A stretch of DNA of 64,000 nucleotides from Bacteriovoracaceae bacterium (GTDB lineage: Bacteria; Bdellovibrionota; Bacteriovoracia; Bacteriovoracales; Bacteriovoracaceae). Shown here piece after piece: positions 1 to 7,584 of the stretch. Numbering within the stretch: the first letter of the stretch is position 1; each line of letters begins with the position of its first letter. The notes under the pieces were generated by a model that searched no databases, was not told the origin of the DNA, and saw nothing but the letters and a program-made list of their open reading frames with translations. The stretch lies in assembly GCA_021737405.1 (NCBI GenBank), contig JAIPEG010000004.1, positions 186,001 through 250,000 on the forward strand. The letters run 5' to 3'. The translations under genes were made by a program, and so were the position numbers.

Positions 1-334
1 CTCCAAAGTGTTTTTCTTTTTTATAAAACGCTGACGAAAAATAGCAATCAGACTCTTTTAAACATAGGTCTGTTGGGTAAATGGCTTCCTGGAGCATTAA
101 GATATCTGGCTTAGTGGTATCAATGAGATGCTCTAAAGATTTCTTGAAGTTGCGCTTTCCCTCTTTGTAGATATTCCAAACAAGGAGGGAAAGCTCTTCT
201 TTGTCACTAGTACTTGCTTCTTGCATTAGGGTGATGGTCGCATGACCTTCTTCTTTGACTAAATACCCAAGTCCACCCCATGTTAGGGGGGACCAGAGAA
301 AAAGAAATAGGTGAAAATAGGAAATTAAAGGCAT
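1..334 (-). CDS. Endonuclease/exonuclease/phosphatase (EEP) superfamily protein, 5' part only
   Basis: The gene runs off the left edge, so only about the first 111 residues are visible. Read on the minus strand from the ATG at 334-332 it begins with a hydrophobic export-like segment (MPLISYFHLFLFLWSPLTW). Residues about 51-57 (LVWNIYK) and 77-83 (DILMLQE) match the first two signature blocks of the EEP fold: the Asn and the metal-binding Glu used by exonuclease III, DNase I-like and sphingomyelinase-like enzymes. Its start overlaps the stop of the upstream secreted-protein gene by 10 bp, so the two are probably translationally coupled. An exported nuclease or phosphodiesterase is likely; the substrate cannot be told from the visible part. 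Confidence 0.7.
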   Translation of the reverse strand, partial: MPLISYFHLFLFLWSPLTWGGLGYLVKEEGHATITLMQEASTSDKEELSLLVWNIYKEGKRNFKKSLEHLIDTTKPDILMLQEAIYPTDLCLKESDCYFSSAFYKKEKHFG

Positions 335-828
335 TTTGCATCAATTATTGAAAGTTTACCTTTCTTTATAGCGTCAGCACCTTGATTTCGAATATTCCTT
401 ACAAATCTTCTTAAGGTATTTCCGTCTTGATCGATATCTGAGTTTAAATTTTCACTATCATCAACAAAGGTAACAGACTCTTGATTACCTGAAAGTACTG
501 CTCTTACACGGACACGCTCTCGTAGTCCTTTGTAAAGGGTTTTATAATTATCAACACACTCACTAACATCAGGACTTTCTGTAAAATAACAAGCGGCTCT
601 AAGTGAACTAACGGCCGTTGATATCGTCCCAACCTCTGCTGCAAATTCACCGCGCTCTAATTGTTTTTTATTATAAAGGACAATAGCATCTCTTAAATCG
701 AGATAACCGTCTCTATATACCTCTACGCACTTTTGGTTTGATAAAGGCCCCTTATCTTGTGCCTGCGTTTGCAATGAGGAAAGACTTACGAGTGTAATGA
801 GTAGTATTGATAGCTTTTTCGGGGTCAT
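325..828 (-). CDS. Small secreted protein of unknown function
   Basis: 167 residues. I place the start at 828 rather than the in-frame ATG at 861: AAGGAG lies 6 bases before it, and the protein then opens with a classic signal peptide (MTPKKLSILLITLVSLSSLQ, then TQAQ). The mature part is charged and predicted mostly helical, with four Cys residues (KCVEV, ACYF, SECVD and the C-terminal KCL) that could form two disulfides in the periplasm. I recognise no family. It overlaps the EEP-family gene downstream by 10 bp and is probably co-transcribed with it, which suggests a shared envelope role. Confidence 0.7.
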   Translation of the reverse strand: MTPKKLSILLITLVSLSSLQTQAQDKGPLSNQKCVEVYRDGYLDLRDAIVLYNKKQLERGEFAAEVGTISTAVSSLRAACYFTESPDVSECVDNYKTLYKGLRERVRVRAVLSGNQESVTFVDDSENLNSDIDQDGNTLRRFVRNIRNQGADAIKKGKLSIIDAKCL

Positions 829-924
829 GGGTGCTCCTTGTAGTTTTAAAAACAACGCCATTATAGTAATGCAACAGATGGGCTTCTAGAGACTATGAAA
901 AATGTTTTGGGGGCCGTTAGAATT

Positions 925-1809
925 CTAACGGTTTGATTTTTGTAAGAAATTGGCAATCATTGGGAAGTGATCATTAGGGCCTGTCGAAGAAGTTAGAATA
1001 TCAATGTGATTATAGTCTAGTAAGTGACCATTCTCTTTAGAGAGTAAATGTACGTCTCTTAAAGAACTTCCTGATTCAAGGGCAAAGCGAGTAACATCTA
1101 AAATATGGCCTAGGCAGTAATCCTTTTTTCCCGTTATATAAAGAGTTGGTGGAAGAGGATGCTCTTTGGCCAAACGGTTGTAGTCAAGGTCATTCTCGTG
1201 ATCTACCCATTTGCGGGAGTAAACCCATCTTTGACTGTCTTTTAGAGTTCCCTTGGATTCTCCTTCTGGTCCATAAATCTTTGGGGGTAAATAACCTTTT
1301 ATCGCACTGATGATACTTCCAAAAAATATCCACATTAAATCTATATAAAAGAATCGATGAAAATTAATAACTCCAACTCTTCTCTTTGTAGAGATATGAA
1401 TATTACTCAAACAGCTCTCTAACCATTGTGGGCTTTTAAGGAGGAAACTATTTACCAATACTCCTCCCCATGAGTGGCTCACAAAGGAGAAGGTATTGGA
1501 TTTACTTTTTTCTCTCACAAAATCGATGATGAGGGGGAAATCGTGGTCGAGTATATCAAATTGATTAAAGTCTTCTGCTTCCTTTAGAGGAGGCGTTGAT
1601 AAACCTCTCGCCCTAAGATCTACGACAAAGCATTGGTGGCCCTGTTGGCATAGGTAAGGAGCTAAGCCCTTTCCGGTCTTTGAGTAAAAAATTGTGCCGC
1701 TTTCAATAGCACCGTGAATGAATATAAGAGGAGCTCCTTTACCTTTAAACTCCAAAACATGAAGAGAGTGGCCTAGGGGAGAATGGATATAATGAGTTGT
1801 TGTTTGCAT
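925..1809 (-). CDS. Alpha/beta-hydrolase fold protein
   Basis: 294 residues, no signal peptide. Near residue 30 LIFIHGAIESG is the oxyanion-hole HG block of alpha/beta hydrolases. FVSHSWGGVLVNS near residue 110 holds the G/S-H-S-W-G-G nucleophile elbow. The late LYITGKKDYCLG and NGHLLDYN segments fit the acid and His of the triad. The length is typical for a lysophospholipase or esterase-type enzyme. Substrate unknown. The N terminus (TTTHYIHSPLGHSLHVLEF) looks complete, and the ATG start has only a weak ribosome-binding site. It is followed on the same strand by the secreted-protein gene about 95 bp away. Confidence 0.8.
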   Translation of the reverse strand: MQTTTHYIHSPLGHSLHVLEFKGKGAPLIFIHGAIESGTIFYSKTGKGLAPYLCQQGHQCFVVDLRARGLSTPPLKEAEDFNQFDILDHDFPLIIDFVREKSKSNTFSFVSHSWGGVLVNSFLLKSPQWLESCLSNIHISTKRRVGVINFHRFFYIDLMWIFFGSIISAIKGYLPPKIYGPEGESKGTLKDSQRWVYSRKWVDHENDLDYNRLAKEHPLPPTLYITGKKDYCLGHILDVTRFALESGSSLRDVHLLSKENGHLLDYNHIDILTSSTGPNDHFPMIANFLQKSNR

Positions 1810-1879
1810 CTATTCTTAGAGTATTAGAAAGGTACGAAAATTTAAAGGTGTCATCTTATCCAGACAATTTTGACAAGTT

Positions 1880-1906
1880 GACCCCTCGGGTCTTGATCGA
1901 GATCAA
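1880..1906. promoter_or_regulatory. Two adjacent inverted repeats upstream of the sigma-54 promoter (possible enhancer site)
   Basis: GACCC-CTC-GGGTC (1880-1892) is immediately followed by TTGATC-GA-GATCAA (1893-1906). Both have perfect arms. They lie about 55-80 bp upstream of the -24/-12 element at 1959-1974, in the range where sigma-54 activators (bEBPs) bind. That they bind an activator is inference. Confidence 0.4.
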
Positions 1907-1958
1907 TTTCGGGGACGTCTTGTTACCACCTAAGTCACTGAATATTCAATTTTCATTT

Positions 1959-1974
1959 TGGCACAGTGCTTGCT
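1959..1974 (+). promoter_or_regulatory. Sigma-54 (RpoN) -24/-12 promoter
   Basis: TGGCAC-AGTGC-TTGCT matches the sigma-54 consensus TGGCAC-N5-TTGCW at every specified base. The GG (1960-1961) and GC (1972-1973) have the required spacing. Transcription should start near 1986 and run into the 78-residue gene at 2091, leaving a leader of about 105 nt. Confidence 0.8.
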
Positions 1975-2090
1975 TTATAATAGTCAGGTGCAGTCAGGAA
2001 GACGGTACCGGTCGTTAGGATGATGACCAGAGTGTTCAAGGATTAAAGAATAGACCATCACGGAAGACCAATGCAGAAAGCGGAGGATTT

Positions 2091-2327
2091 ATGACAAACA
2101 GGACGACTATCATAACAAAAAAGGCCATCAAAGGATTTTTACTTTTTGGTGTACTTGCCTTCTTTCCAGTTGCTGTTTTATTAGCAGATGCGAGGCCTCT
2201 AAATGGCCAAGAGATTGAAAAAATGAAAATCGAGCGCTCAGTTACCCAGTGGAAGGGGCTAAGGGCAGATTTAAACCAAGTTCTAAAAAAAGCCGACAGG
2301 CTCTCTCAATATAAAGCGATTCGATAA
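2091..2327 (+). CDS. Small membrane/exported protein, sigma-54 dependent
   Basis: 78 residues with a strong ribosome-binding site (GGAGG, 5 bases before the ATG). After a basic N terminus, residues about 14-33 (GFLLFGVLAFFPVAVLLADA) form a signal peptide or membrane anchor. The remaining 45 residues are charged and helical (EIEKMKIERSV, QVLKKADRLSQY), a possible short coiled coil. No family recognised. It is the only gene between the sigma-54 promoter and a hairpin terminator, so it appears to be a monocistronic, conditionally expressed unit. Function unknown. Confidence 0.75.
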   Translation: MTNRTTIITKKAIKGFLLFGVLAFFPVAVLLADARPLNGQEIEKMKIERSVTQWKGLRADLNQVLKKADRLSQYKAIR

Positions 2328-2358
2328 AAAAAGGCTGGTTTAAAACCAGCCTTTTTAT
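2326..2358. terminator. Bidirectional hairpin terminator
   Basis: GGCTGGTTT / AAACCAGCC stem at 2333-2351 with a run of A before it and a run of T after it. It serves the small gene on the plus strand and the dksA-like gene converging on the minus strand. Confidence 0.85.
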
Positions 2359-2381
2359 TTGCATTATAAGAAATTTAAAAT

Positions 2382-2753
2382 TTAACCATGTTTAAGAAAA
2401 CGATTTTGCTCTCTTTCAGCTTCCTCTGCATGGGTAATACAAAGATTAGTGAATGGTTGATTTTTTAATCTTTTAAAACCAATGTCATCACCACATTCTT
2501 CACATTCAGCATAATGACCACCTTCAATTCTATTTAAGGCTTGATCGATTGCTCTTAGTTTTAAGAGTTCTCGCTGGCGCATACTGAAACTAATTTGTTG
2601 ATTAATAACACTAGTTGCCAGATCCGCTTCATCTGGCAAATCTTCAGAGCTCACATGAAGATCTTCGGTTTGAGTAAGATAGCCCCCATTAAGAATTGAT
2701 TCTTTCATCTTTATGAGTTGCATTTTTAATTCATCAAGCTGTGCCTGTTTCAT
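2382..2753 (-). CDS. DksA/TraR-family C4-type zinc-finger regulator
   Basis: 123 residues, in the usual size range for DksA/TraR proteins that bind the RNA polymerase secondary channel and act with ppGpp. A coiled-coil N-terminal half carries D38-L-P-D41-E-A43, which fits the DxxDxA tip motif of DksA. The zinc finger follows (C84-x2-C87-x17-C105-x2-H108). The last ligand is His instead of the usual Cys, giving a C3H site. AAGGAGG sits 5 bases before the ATG. Likely a transcription regulator. Whether it is the housekeeping DksA or a paralogue cannot be told from this window. Confidence 0.85.
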   Translation of the reverse strand: MKQAQLDELKMQLIKMKESILNGGYLTQTEDLHVSSEDLPDEADLATSVINQQISFSMRQRELLKLRAIDQALNRIEGGHYAECEECGDDIGFKRLKNQPFTNLCITHAEEAEREQNRFLKHG

Positions 2754-2980
2754 GACATCCTCCTTGGAGCTGACCTTTTATTGGCTAAAGCGCTAGGGTC
2801 AACCCATTTCGCTTGTCCCACGCTACACTATATTTTAAGAGAGCACTGTGACAGCGCACAAGTAATAAAATTATGCCTAGGTCATCTTTTAGAACCCTCT
2901 CATATCGTCTGTCCTTTTCGGTAAGATAAGTTAAAAACTTAAGTTATTTTTCACAGCTAAGTAATTGATATTTCTTTATG

Positions 2981-3009
2981 TTGACATCCCTTGGAGCACT
3001 TCTTAGGCT
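2981..3009 (+). promoter_or_regulatory. Candidate sigma-70-type promoter
   Basis: TTGACA at 2981-2986 has a perfect -35 and is followed 17 bp later by the weak -10 TAGGCT (3004-3009). Transcription would begin at or very near the ATG of the next gene (3016). The rest of the 2754-3015 gap shows no gene. Confidence 0.35.
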
Positions 3010-3015
3010 GTTTTA

Positions 3016-3444
3016 ATGGCAAAAGAACCTCAAAAAATCCATCCATCCGAGTCATCACTCTTTTCTAAGATTAGAAACTCTCAATCAATAACTGAGGTAA
3101 TGGGTTATTTAGAAGAGGAAAATATTGCCGCTATTATAGAGACGATTAGGTCTGAAAAGTGGGGAGTTAAAATTTTTCCTCTTTATTTTAACCACCCAAA
3201 CTCTCTTGTGAGATATGAAGTCGCTTGCTCAGAGTCACTTGATGAGCAAACCTTATTTGAAATGTTAAAAGATAAGGAATTAATTGTTAGGCAAGCAGCA
3301 AAGAAAAACCTGATAAAAAGACAAATGAGAGATAAGTTTAAAGCTGAAACTGTTGAAGTTGTAGCCAGTCCTCCTCAAGAAGCAGATAACGAAAAAAAAT
3401 TAACTAAAATAAAAACGAAAAAGAAAAAAGGAAAAGAAAAATGA
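3016..3444 (+). CDS. HEAT-repeat-like cytoplasmic protein
   Basis: 142 residues with no signal peptide. The middle (FPLYFNHPNSLVRYEVAC, then LFEMLKDKELIVRQAAKKNL) reads like one or two HEAT-type helical repeats with the characteristic hydrophobic-x-VR pattern, usually a protein-binding surface. The C terminus is a lysine-rich tail (KLTKIKTKKKKGKEK). Its stop overlaps the ATG of the flavin-reductase-like gene (ATGA), so the two are translationally coupled. The function is not assigned, and the HEAT assignment is by eye only. Confidence 0.6.
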   Translation: MAKEPQKIHPSESSLFSKIRNSQSITEVMGYLEEENIAAIIETIRSEKWGVKIFPLYFNHPNSLVRYEVACSESLDEQTLFEMLKDKELIVRQAAKKNLIKRQMRDKFKAETVEVVASPPQEADNEKKLTKIKTKKKKGKEK

Positions 3445-3914
3445 GTGATGATATTGCAATTGGCGTAGGCCAAATACCTTCTGGTCTGTTTATTGTTTCA
3501 ATCAAGGATGGAGATCAAATGGATGGATACCTTGCCTCTTGGGTCCAGCAAGTATCATTTAAGCCTCTTGTCGTGGCCTTTACTATCAAAAAGGATCGAC
3601 CTGGTTATGAAGCAATAGCTGCAGGTAAGCCATTTGCGATAAATATTGTAGGAGATCATGATACCCAATATTTACGCCATTTCTGGTCGGGATATGATCC
3701 TAGTAATTCACCTTTTAATGAGATTGATCATATTGTGGGAGAGTCGGGTGGTTTGATTATAAAAGGAGCTAAATCAGCAATGGAATGTCGCTACCTTTCA
3801 AAAGCCGAGCCTGGTGATCATGAGGTCTTCTTCGCGGAAGTAATAGATTCGAGAGTTCTAAATAGTGAAGCGAAGCCTAAAGTCCATATTAGAAAAACGG
3901 GGCTTGATTACTAA
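3441..3914 (+). CDS. Flavin reductase-like (FMN-binding split barrel) protein
   Basis: 157 residues covering one split-barrel flavin-binding domain. Motifs in order: GVGQIPSGLFIVSIKDG near the N terminus, GYLASWVQQVSFKPLVVAF (the substrate/FMN contact block of flavin reductase-like proteins), KPFAINIV, and a late H-EVFFAEVID strand. Family members reduce FMN or bind it in diiron and oxygenase systems. The start overlaps the previous gene by 4 bp. The 3' end overlaps the convergent ytfJ-like gene by 4 bp, so no room is left for a terminator. Confidence 0.8.
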   Translation: MSDDIAIGVGQIPSGLFIVSIKDGDQMDGYLASWVQQVSFKPLVVAFTIKKDRPGYEAIAAGKPFAINIVGDHDTQYLRHFWSGYDPSNSPFNEIDHIVGESGGLIIKGAKSAMECRYLSKAEPGDHEVFFAEVIDSRVLNSEAKPKVHIRKTGLDY

Positions 3915-4441
3915 TCTTCTTTTAATTTTTCAATGAGGGCGAGTATCTTATCGCCCTCTTCTTTACTAACAAGACCGAACTTTGCATAAGCCACTTTTCC
4001 AGTTTTATCTAGAATGATGATGTCGTTTTCATCATCGGCAACTTTCCATGTGGTAACGGCTTTTTTAGTAAGGTCTTTAAGATAAAGAGTGTTTGGGTAC
4101 TTCTTTTGCTTCTTCTTAAGGGCTCCAGCAATGGCAAAATTTGGTAGCCATGTAGCCTCCATATTAATCATGCCGATGTATTGAACTTTTTCTTTTGAAA
4201 AGTCTCTCTTACTTAGCCTTTGAGAAATATCTTCATTCTTGTCTTTTACATCTGGATCGACATAGAAGATTACAGTGACTTTATTTTGAGCGATTGCCTC
4301 TTTTAAGCTCCACTCTTTACCATCTAGTTTGCCGCCATCATCGCCTGAGAGCACAAGATCAGGTAAGGCTTTACCAACTAGCTCATTGGCATTTATTGAA
4401 CTCAAGAAAATTGTAAAGAGTAAGAGAAGTAGGGGCTTCAT
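3911..4441 (-). CDS. YtfJ-like periplasmic thioredoxin-fold protein
   Basis: 176 residues. A signal peptide (MKPLLLLLFTIFLSSINA) leads to a thioredoxin-like domain: VGKALPDLVLSGDDG, VTVIFYVDPDVKDKN, and late IIILDKTGKVAYAKFG plus EEGDKILALIEKL. There is no CxxC, so it is not a disulfide oxidoreductase. This layout fits the YtfJ/HI0045 family of unknown periplasmic role. It is coupled to mltG upstream by an ATGA overlap (4438-4441), suggesting co-expression with cell-wall processing. Confidence 0.7.
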   Translation of the reverse strand: MKPLLLLLFTIFLSSINANELVGKALPDLVLSGDDGGKLDGKEWSLKEAIAQNKVTVIFYVDPDVKDKNEDISQRLSKRDFSKEKVQYIGMINMEATWLPNFAIAGALKKKQKKYPNTLYLKDLTKKAVTTWKVADDENDIIILDKTGKVAYAKFGLVSKEEGDKILALIEKLKED

Positions 4442-5487
4442 TTATTTTCCTTATTTTTCAGGTCACGCCAGCTCTTTCCTTTGCGGGCACGCCAATTCTT
4501 TTGAAATCGCTCTACAGCTTCTTTATGGTCTTTATAAGTTTTAGAAAAAACGTGAGTCCCATCATTTTGGGAGACAAAATACAGAAAAGAGTGATTTTCA
4601 GGCGAAAGAATCGCCTGAATTGACTTAATACCTGGGTTTGAAATGGGGCCTTTGGGGAGTGCAGGAATTTTATAGGTGTTATAGGGAGTTTTTTGTAAAA
4701 GGTCTGCCTTTCTTAGGTTTCCGTTGAAATTTTCATAAATGCCATAAATGGTCGTAGGGTCACTTTGAAGTCTCATCCTCTTTTTTAGACGATTTAAAAA
4801 TACTCCTGCAATCATTGGTCTCTCAAAGGAAGCGCCTGTTTCTTTTTCAACGACACTCGCTAAGATGACAACTTCATGCTTACTAAGGTTTAAGGGTGCT
4901 TGTGAAAAATCTAGAGACGAGGTTTTTTTATTAAAAATTTCAACCATATTTTTAATAACATCTTTAGCTTCAGACTTTGGAGTGAAGCGATAGGTATCAG
5001 GATATAGGTAACCCTCAACTCTTTCTGCAGGGATCCCGAGCTCTTTAGCAATTTCAGGTGACTTTGAGAGCCGAATAAATTCTGATACGTCTTCAATGAT
5101 GTCTTCACCTTTTAAGATCTCCGCAATCTCAAAAAGATTCTTTCCTTCAGGAATAGTTACGGTTTCAGTAAGACTTTGACCGTATATTAAGGTATCAAAA
5201 ATATCGAGCATCGATGACTGTGGTTTTATTTCGAATCTTCCCGCTTTAAACTTTGTCATCAGACCATTGATTTGAGCATAACGATGAAAAATTTTCGCAT
5301 TACTAATCAAACCTTCTTTATGAAGACGGCCATTAATTCTAGAGAAGCCCTCTCCGGGCTTAACTTCAAATACAATTGGTTCTCCTGAGTATTGCCAAAT
5401 GGCCATCATGTAATAAACCATTAAGGCGGCCATGGAGAATGCCATTGCTGGAGCGGCAAAAATAAAAATCCACCAGTACTTTTTCAT
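4438..5487 (-). CDS. mltG: Endolytic murein transglycosylase MltG
   Basis: 349 residues. A single N-terminal membrane anchor (WWIFIFAAPAMAFSMAALMV) is followed by a LysM-like region (VTIPEGKNLFEIAEIL) and the YceG/MltG catalytic domain. The domain shows VEGYLYPDTYRF, then VILASVVEKETG, whose Glu fits the catalytic acid, then MIAGVFLNRLKKRMRLQSDP and SNPGIKSIQAIL. MltG cuts nascent glycan strands in the inner-membrane/periplasm space and sets peptidoglycan chain length. The stop overlaps the ytfJ-like start. ruvX lies 14 bp upstream on the same strand, so all three probably form an operon. Confidence 0.93.
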   Translation of the reverse strand: MKKYWWIFIFAAPAMAFSMAALMVYYMMAIWQYSGEPIVFEVKPGEGFSRINGRLHKEGLISNAKIFHRYAQINGLMTKFKAGRFEIKPQSSMLDIFDTLIYGQSLTETVTIPEGKNLFEIAEILKGEDIIEDVSEFIRLSKSPEIAKELGIPAERVEGYLYPDTYRFTPKSEAKDVIKNMVEIFNKKTSSLDFSQAPLNLSKHEVVILASVVEKETGASFERPMIAGVFLNRLKKRMRLQSDPTTIYGIYENFNGNLRKADLLQKTPYNTYKIPALPKGPISNPGIKSIQAILSPENHSFLYFVSQNDGTHVFSKTYKDHKEAVERFQKNWRARKGKSWRDLKNKENK

Positions 5488-5501
5488 AAAAGATCCATTA
5501 A

Positions 5502-5984
5502 TTATGAGTCATTCTTAACAATCTGTTCTTGTAGGAACTGTTCAATTATAATCGAAGCGGCAAGAGCATCAATCTTTTGTAGGTCTACTTTAAAATTATA
5601 ACGCGGATCGTTCTTCATGCGCTCCTCTGCTTCGTAAGAGCTGAGGGTTTCATCTTGGAAATTTAGGGGAATTGGTGAGATGGCAGCCGCTAGTTTTTCA
5701 CCTGCAGACTTGATTTTGTGCGTCATCGTTGATTCTTTACCATCAGTTAAAAAGGGAAGGCCAAAAATGACACGATCAATCACTTCATCGTTAACGATTC
5801 TCTTTAGCTCCTCAATAGGATCACTGACTTTACTGACAATAATTCGGTCAAAGGGCATGGGAAAGGGCTCAATGCCAACCTTGTACATGGCAAGGCCTAT
5901 AACCTTCGCACCGTAATCGACCCCTAGTAGGGTTTGCCCACTTATTTCATGATAATCAATCAAACCTTTTCCTTTTGAGATCAA
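5502..5984 (-). CDS. ruvX: Putative Holliday-junction resolvase / pre-16S rRNA nuclease YqgF
   Basis: 160 residues as drawn, a normal length. RNase H-like fold: LLGVDYGAKVIGLAM (first Asp), RVIFGLPFLTDGKES (the GLP block), FQDETLSSYEAEERM (second acid) and KIDALAASIIIEQFL (third Asp). The family matures 16S rRNA 5' ends and was first described as a resolvase. The start is uncertain. 5984 is a TTG; a second in-frame TTG at 5963 has AAGGA upstream and would give a 153-residue protein beginning at IDYHEISGQ. Followed by mltG, as in many proteobacteria. Confidence 0.88.
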   Translation of the reverse strand: MISKGKGLIDYHEISGQTLLGVDYGAKVIGLAMYKVGIEPFPMPFDRIIVSKVSDPIEELKRIVNDEVIDRVIFGLPFLTDGKESTMTHKIKSAGEKLAAAISPIPLNFQDETLSSYEAEERMKNDPRYNFKVDLQKIDALAASIIIEQFLQEQIVKNDS

Positions 5985-6034
5985 GAACTTCTCGCATCAA
6001 CAGGAAACTGACAACTGAAAAAATTCCAGTAATC

Positions 6035-6062
6035 TTGACATAAAAGCCTTCTGGGATAATAT
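6035..6062 (+). promoter_or_regulatory. Promoter of rho
   Basis: TTGACA (6035-6040), 16-bp spacer, TAATAT (6057-6062). Start of transcription is expected near 6070, leaving a leader of about 190 nt before rho. Confidence 0.6.
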
Positions 6063-6150
6063 TAAAGCATTCTAATTCGAAAGACCTAAAAACAATCGCA
6101 ACTTTAAATTGCATTTGCTCGGCCTTCCTTAGGGAGCACTAAACAAAAGA

Positions 6151-6185
6151 AAATATTTTCCAAGAAAGAGTCTTAGGAAATATTT
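6151..6185 (+). promoter_or_regulatory. Hairpin in the rho leader
   Basis: AAATATTTTCC (6151-6161) can pair with GGAAATATTT (6176-6185) with one bulge. The 5985-6262 gap holds this hairpin and the promoter, and I see no gene. Rho genes are often autoregulated through their leader, and that role here is inference. Confidence 0.35.
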
Positions 6186-6262
6186 CTTCAAAAGGAATTT
6201 TTACACTTATTAATTCACAAAAAATAATCAATCATCATTATTCAGTAAAGAGGTAGGACCTA

Positions 6263-7510
6263 ATGCATCTCAATGATTTAAGAGAAATGGAAATTAAGAA
6301 GCTCAACGAATTGGCCAATGAGCTTAAAATTGAAAACTCCGGTGCGATGAAAAAGCACGAAGTAATTTTTGCCGTACTAAAGAGCAAAGCTAACAATGAC
6401 GAAGAAATTTTTGGTGGAGGAGTTTTAGAGATTCTCCCTGATGGCTTTGGATTTCTTAGATCACCAGGTTATAACTACCTGCCAGGTGCCGATGACATAT
6501 ACGTCAGTCCAAGTCAGATCCGTAGGTTCGGACTTAAAAAAGGTGACTCTATTGAGGGACAAATTCGTCCACCAAAAGATGGTGAAAGATATTTTGCTCT
6601 TTTAAAAGTGTCTACAGTTAACGATCAGAGTCCTGAGAAACATAAGAAAACAGTACTTTTCGATAACCTGACTCCTCTTTATCCTGATCGAAAGATTAAT
6701 TTAGAGGCCAAACCAACCAATTACAGTACCAGAATAATTGATCTCTATGTCCCACAAGGCTTCGGTCAGCGTTGTTTGATTGTTGCGCCTCCAAAAGCTG
6801 GTAAAACTGTTCTCCTTCAAGATATTGCCAACTCCATTACGGCCAATCATCCAGAATCTGTTCTTATCGTTCTTCTCATTGATGAAAGACCAGAAGAAGT
6901 AACGGATATGAAGAGAAATGTTCAGGCCGAAGTTGTTTCATCAACATTTGATGAGCCTGCTAACCGTCACGTACAGGTTGCAGAGATGGTTCTTGAAAAA
7001 GCAAAGCGTCTAACGGAAGCAGGTAAAGATGTTGTTATTCTTTTAGATTCAATTACGCGTTTAGCTCGTGCTTACAACACTGTTGTACCACCGTCTGGAA
7101 AGATCCTATCTGGTGGTGTTGATTCTAATGCTCTTCATAGACCGAAAAGATTCTTTGGAGCTGCAAGAAATATTGAAGAAGGTGGCTCTCTTACAATTAT
7201 TGCGACCGCGCTTATTGATACTGGTTCAAGAATGGATGAGGTTATCTTTGAAGAATTCAAGGGTACAGGTAACTCGGAGATTCAACTAGATAGAAAACTT
7301 CTTGAGAAACGAATTTTTCCTGCACTTGATATTAATAGGTCTTCAACTCGTAAAGAAGACTTACTGATGGATCCAAATGATCTTGCAAGAGTTTATGTTC
7401 TTCGTAAGGTTCTTCACCCTATGAACACAATTGATGCGATGGAGTTTATGTTAAGTCGTGTTACTAAAACTAAAACGAATGCAGAATTCTTAGATTCAAT
7501 GAACGGTTAG
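6263..7510 (+). CDS. rho: Transcription termination factor Rho
   Basis: 415 residues, typical length. The N-terminal Rho-N helical domain ([20 protein letters not shown]) is followed by the cold-shock-like RNA-binding domain ([20 protein letters not shown], then [19 protein letters not shown]). The RecA-like ATPase has Walker [16 protein letters not shown], Walker [17 protein letters not shown] and the Q-loop region ([20 protein letters not shown]). Rho is a hexameric helicase that ends transcription of untranslated RNA. It has its own promoter and a terminator directly after it. Confidence 0.97.
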   Translation: MHLNDLREMEIKKLNELANELKIENSGAMKKHEVIFAVLKSKANNDEEIFGGGVLEILPDGFGFLRSPGYNYLPGADDIYVSPSQIRRFGLKKGDSIEGQIRPPKDGERYFALLKVSTVNDQSPEKHKKTVLFDNLTPLYPDRKINLEAKPTNYSTRIIDLYVPQGFGQRCLIVAPPKAGKTVLLQDIANSITANHPESVLIVLLIDERPEEVTDMKRNVQAEVVSSTFDEPANRHVQVAEMVLEKAKRLTEAGKDVVILLDSITRLARAYNTVVPPSGKILSGGVDSNALHRPKRFFGAARNIEEGGSLTIIATALIDTGSRMDEVIFEEFKGTGNSEIQLDRKLLEKRIFPALDINRSSTRKEDLLMDPNDLARVYVLRKVLHPMNTIDAMEFMLSRVTKTKTNAEFLDSMNG

Positions 7511-7530
7511 CCTAAAATTTTTAAATAAAG

Positions 7531-7567
7531 AAACCCTCCTGAAGTCTTTGGACCTTAGGAGGGTTTT
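7531..7567 (+). terminator. Rho gene intrinsic terminator
   Basis: AAACCCTCCT (7531-7540) pairs with AGGAGGGTTT (7557-7566), followed by a short T run. It separates rho from prfA, whose ATG is only 18 bp further on. Confidence 0.8.
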
Positions 7568-7584
7568 CTGTATAAGGGAAGATC

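Noticed and set aside
1797-2018. Open frame on the plus strand across the sigma-54 promoter
   Set aside because: It overlaps the hydrolase start and the promoter, has no ribosome-binding site and no protein-like pattern.
2910-2922. 13-mer TGTCCTTTTCGGT shared with 13161-13173, considered as a common promoter element
   Set aside because: Several 13-bp matches are expected by chance in 64 kb, and the surroundings differ.
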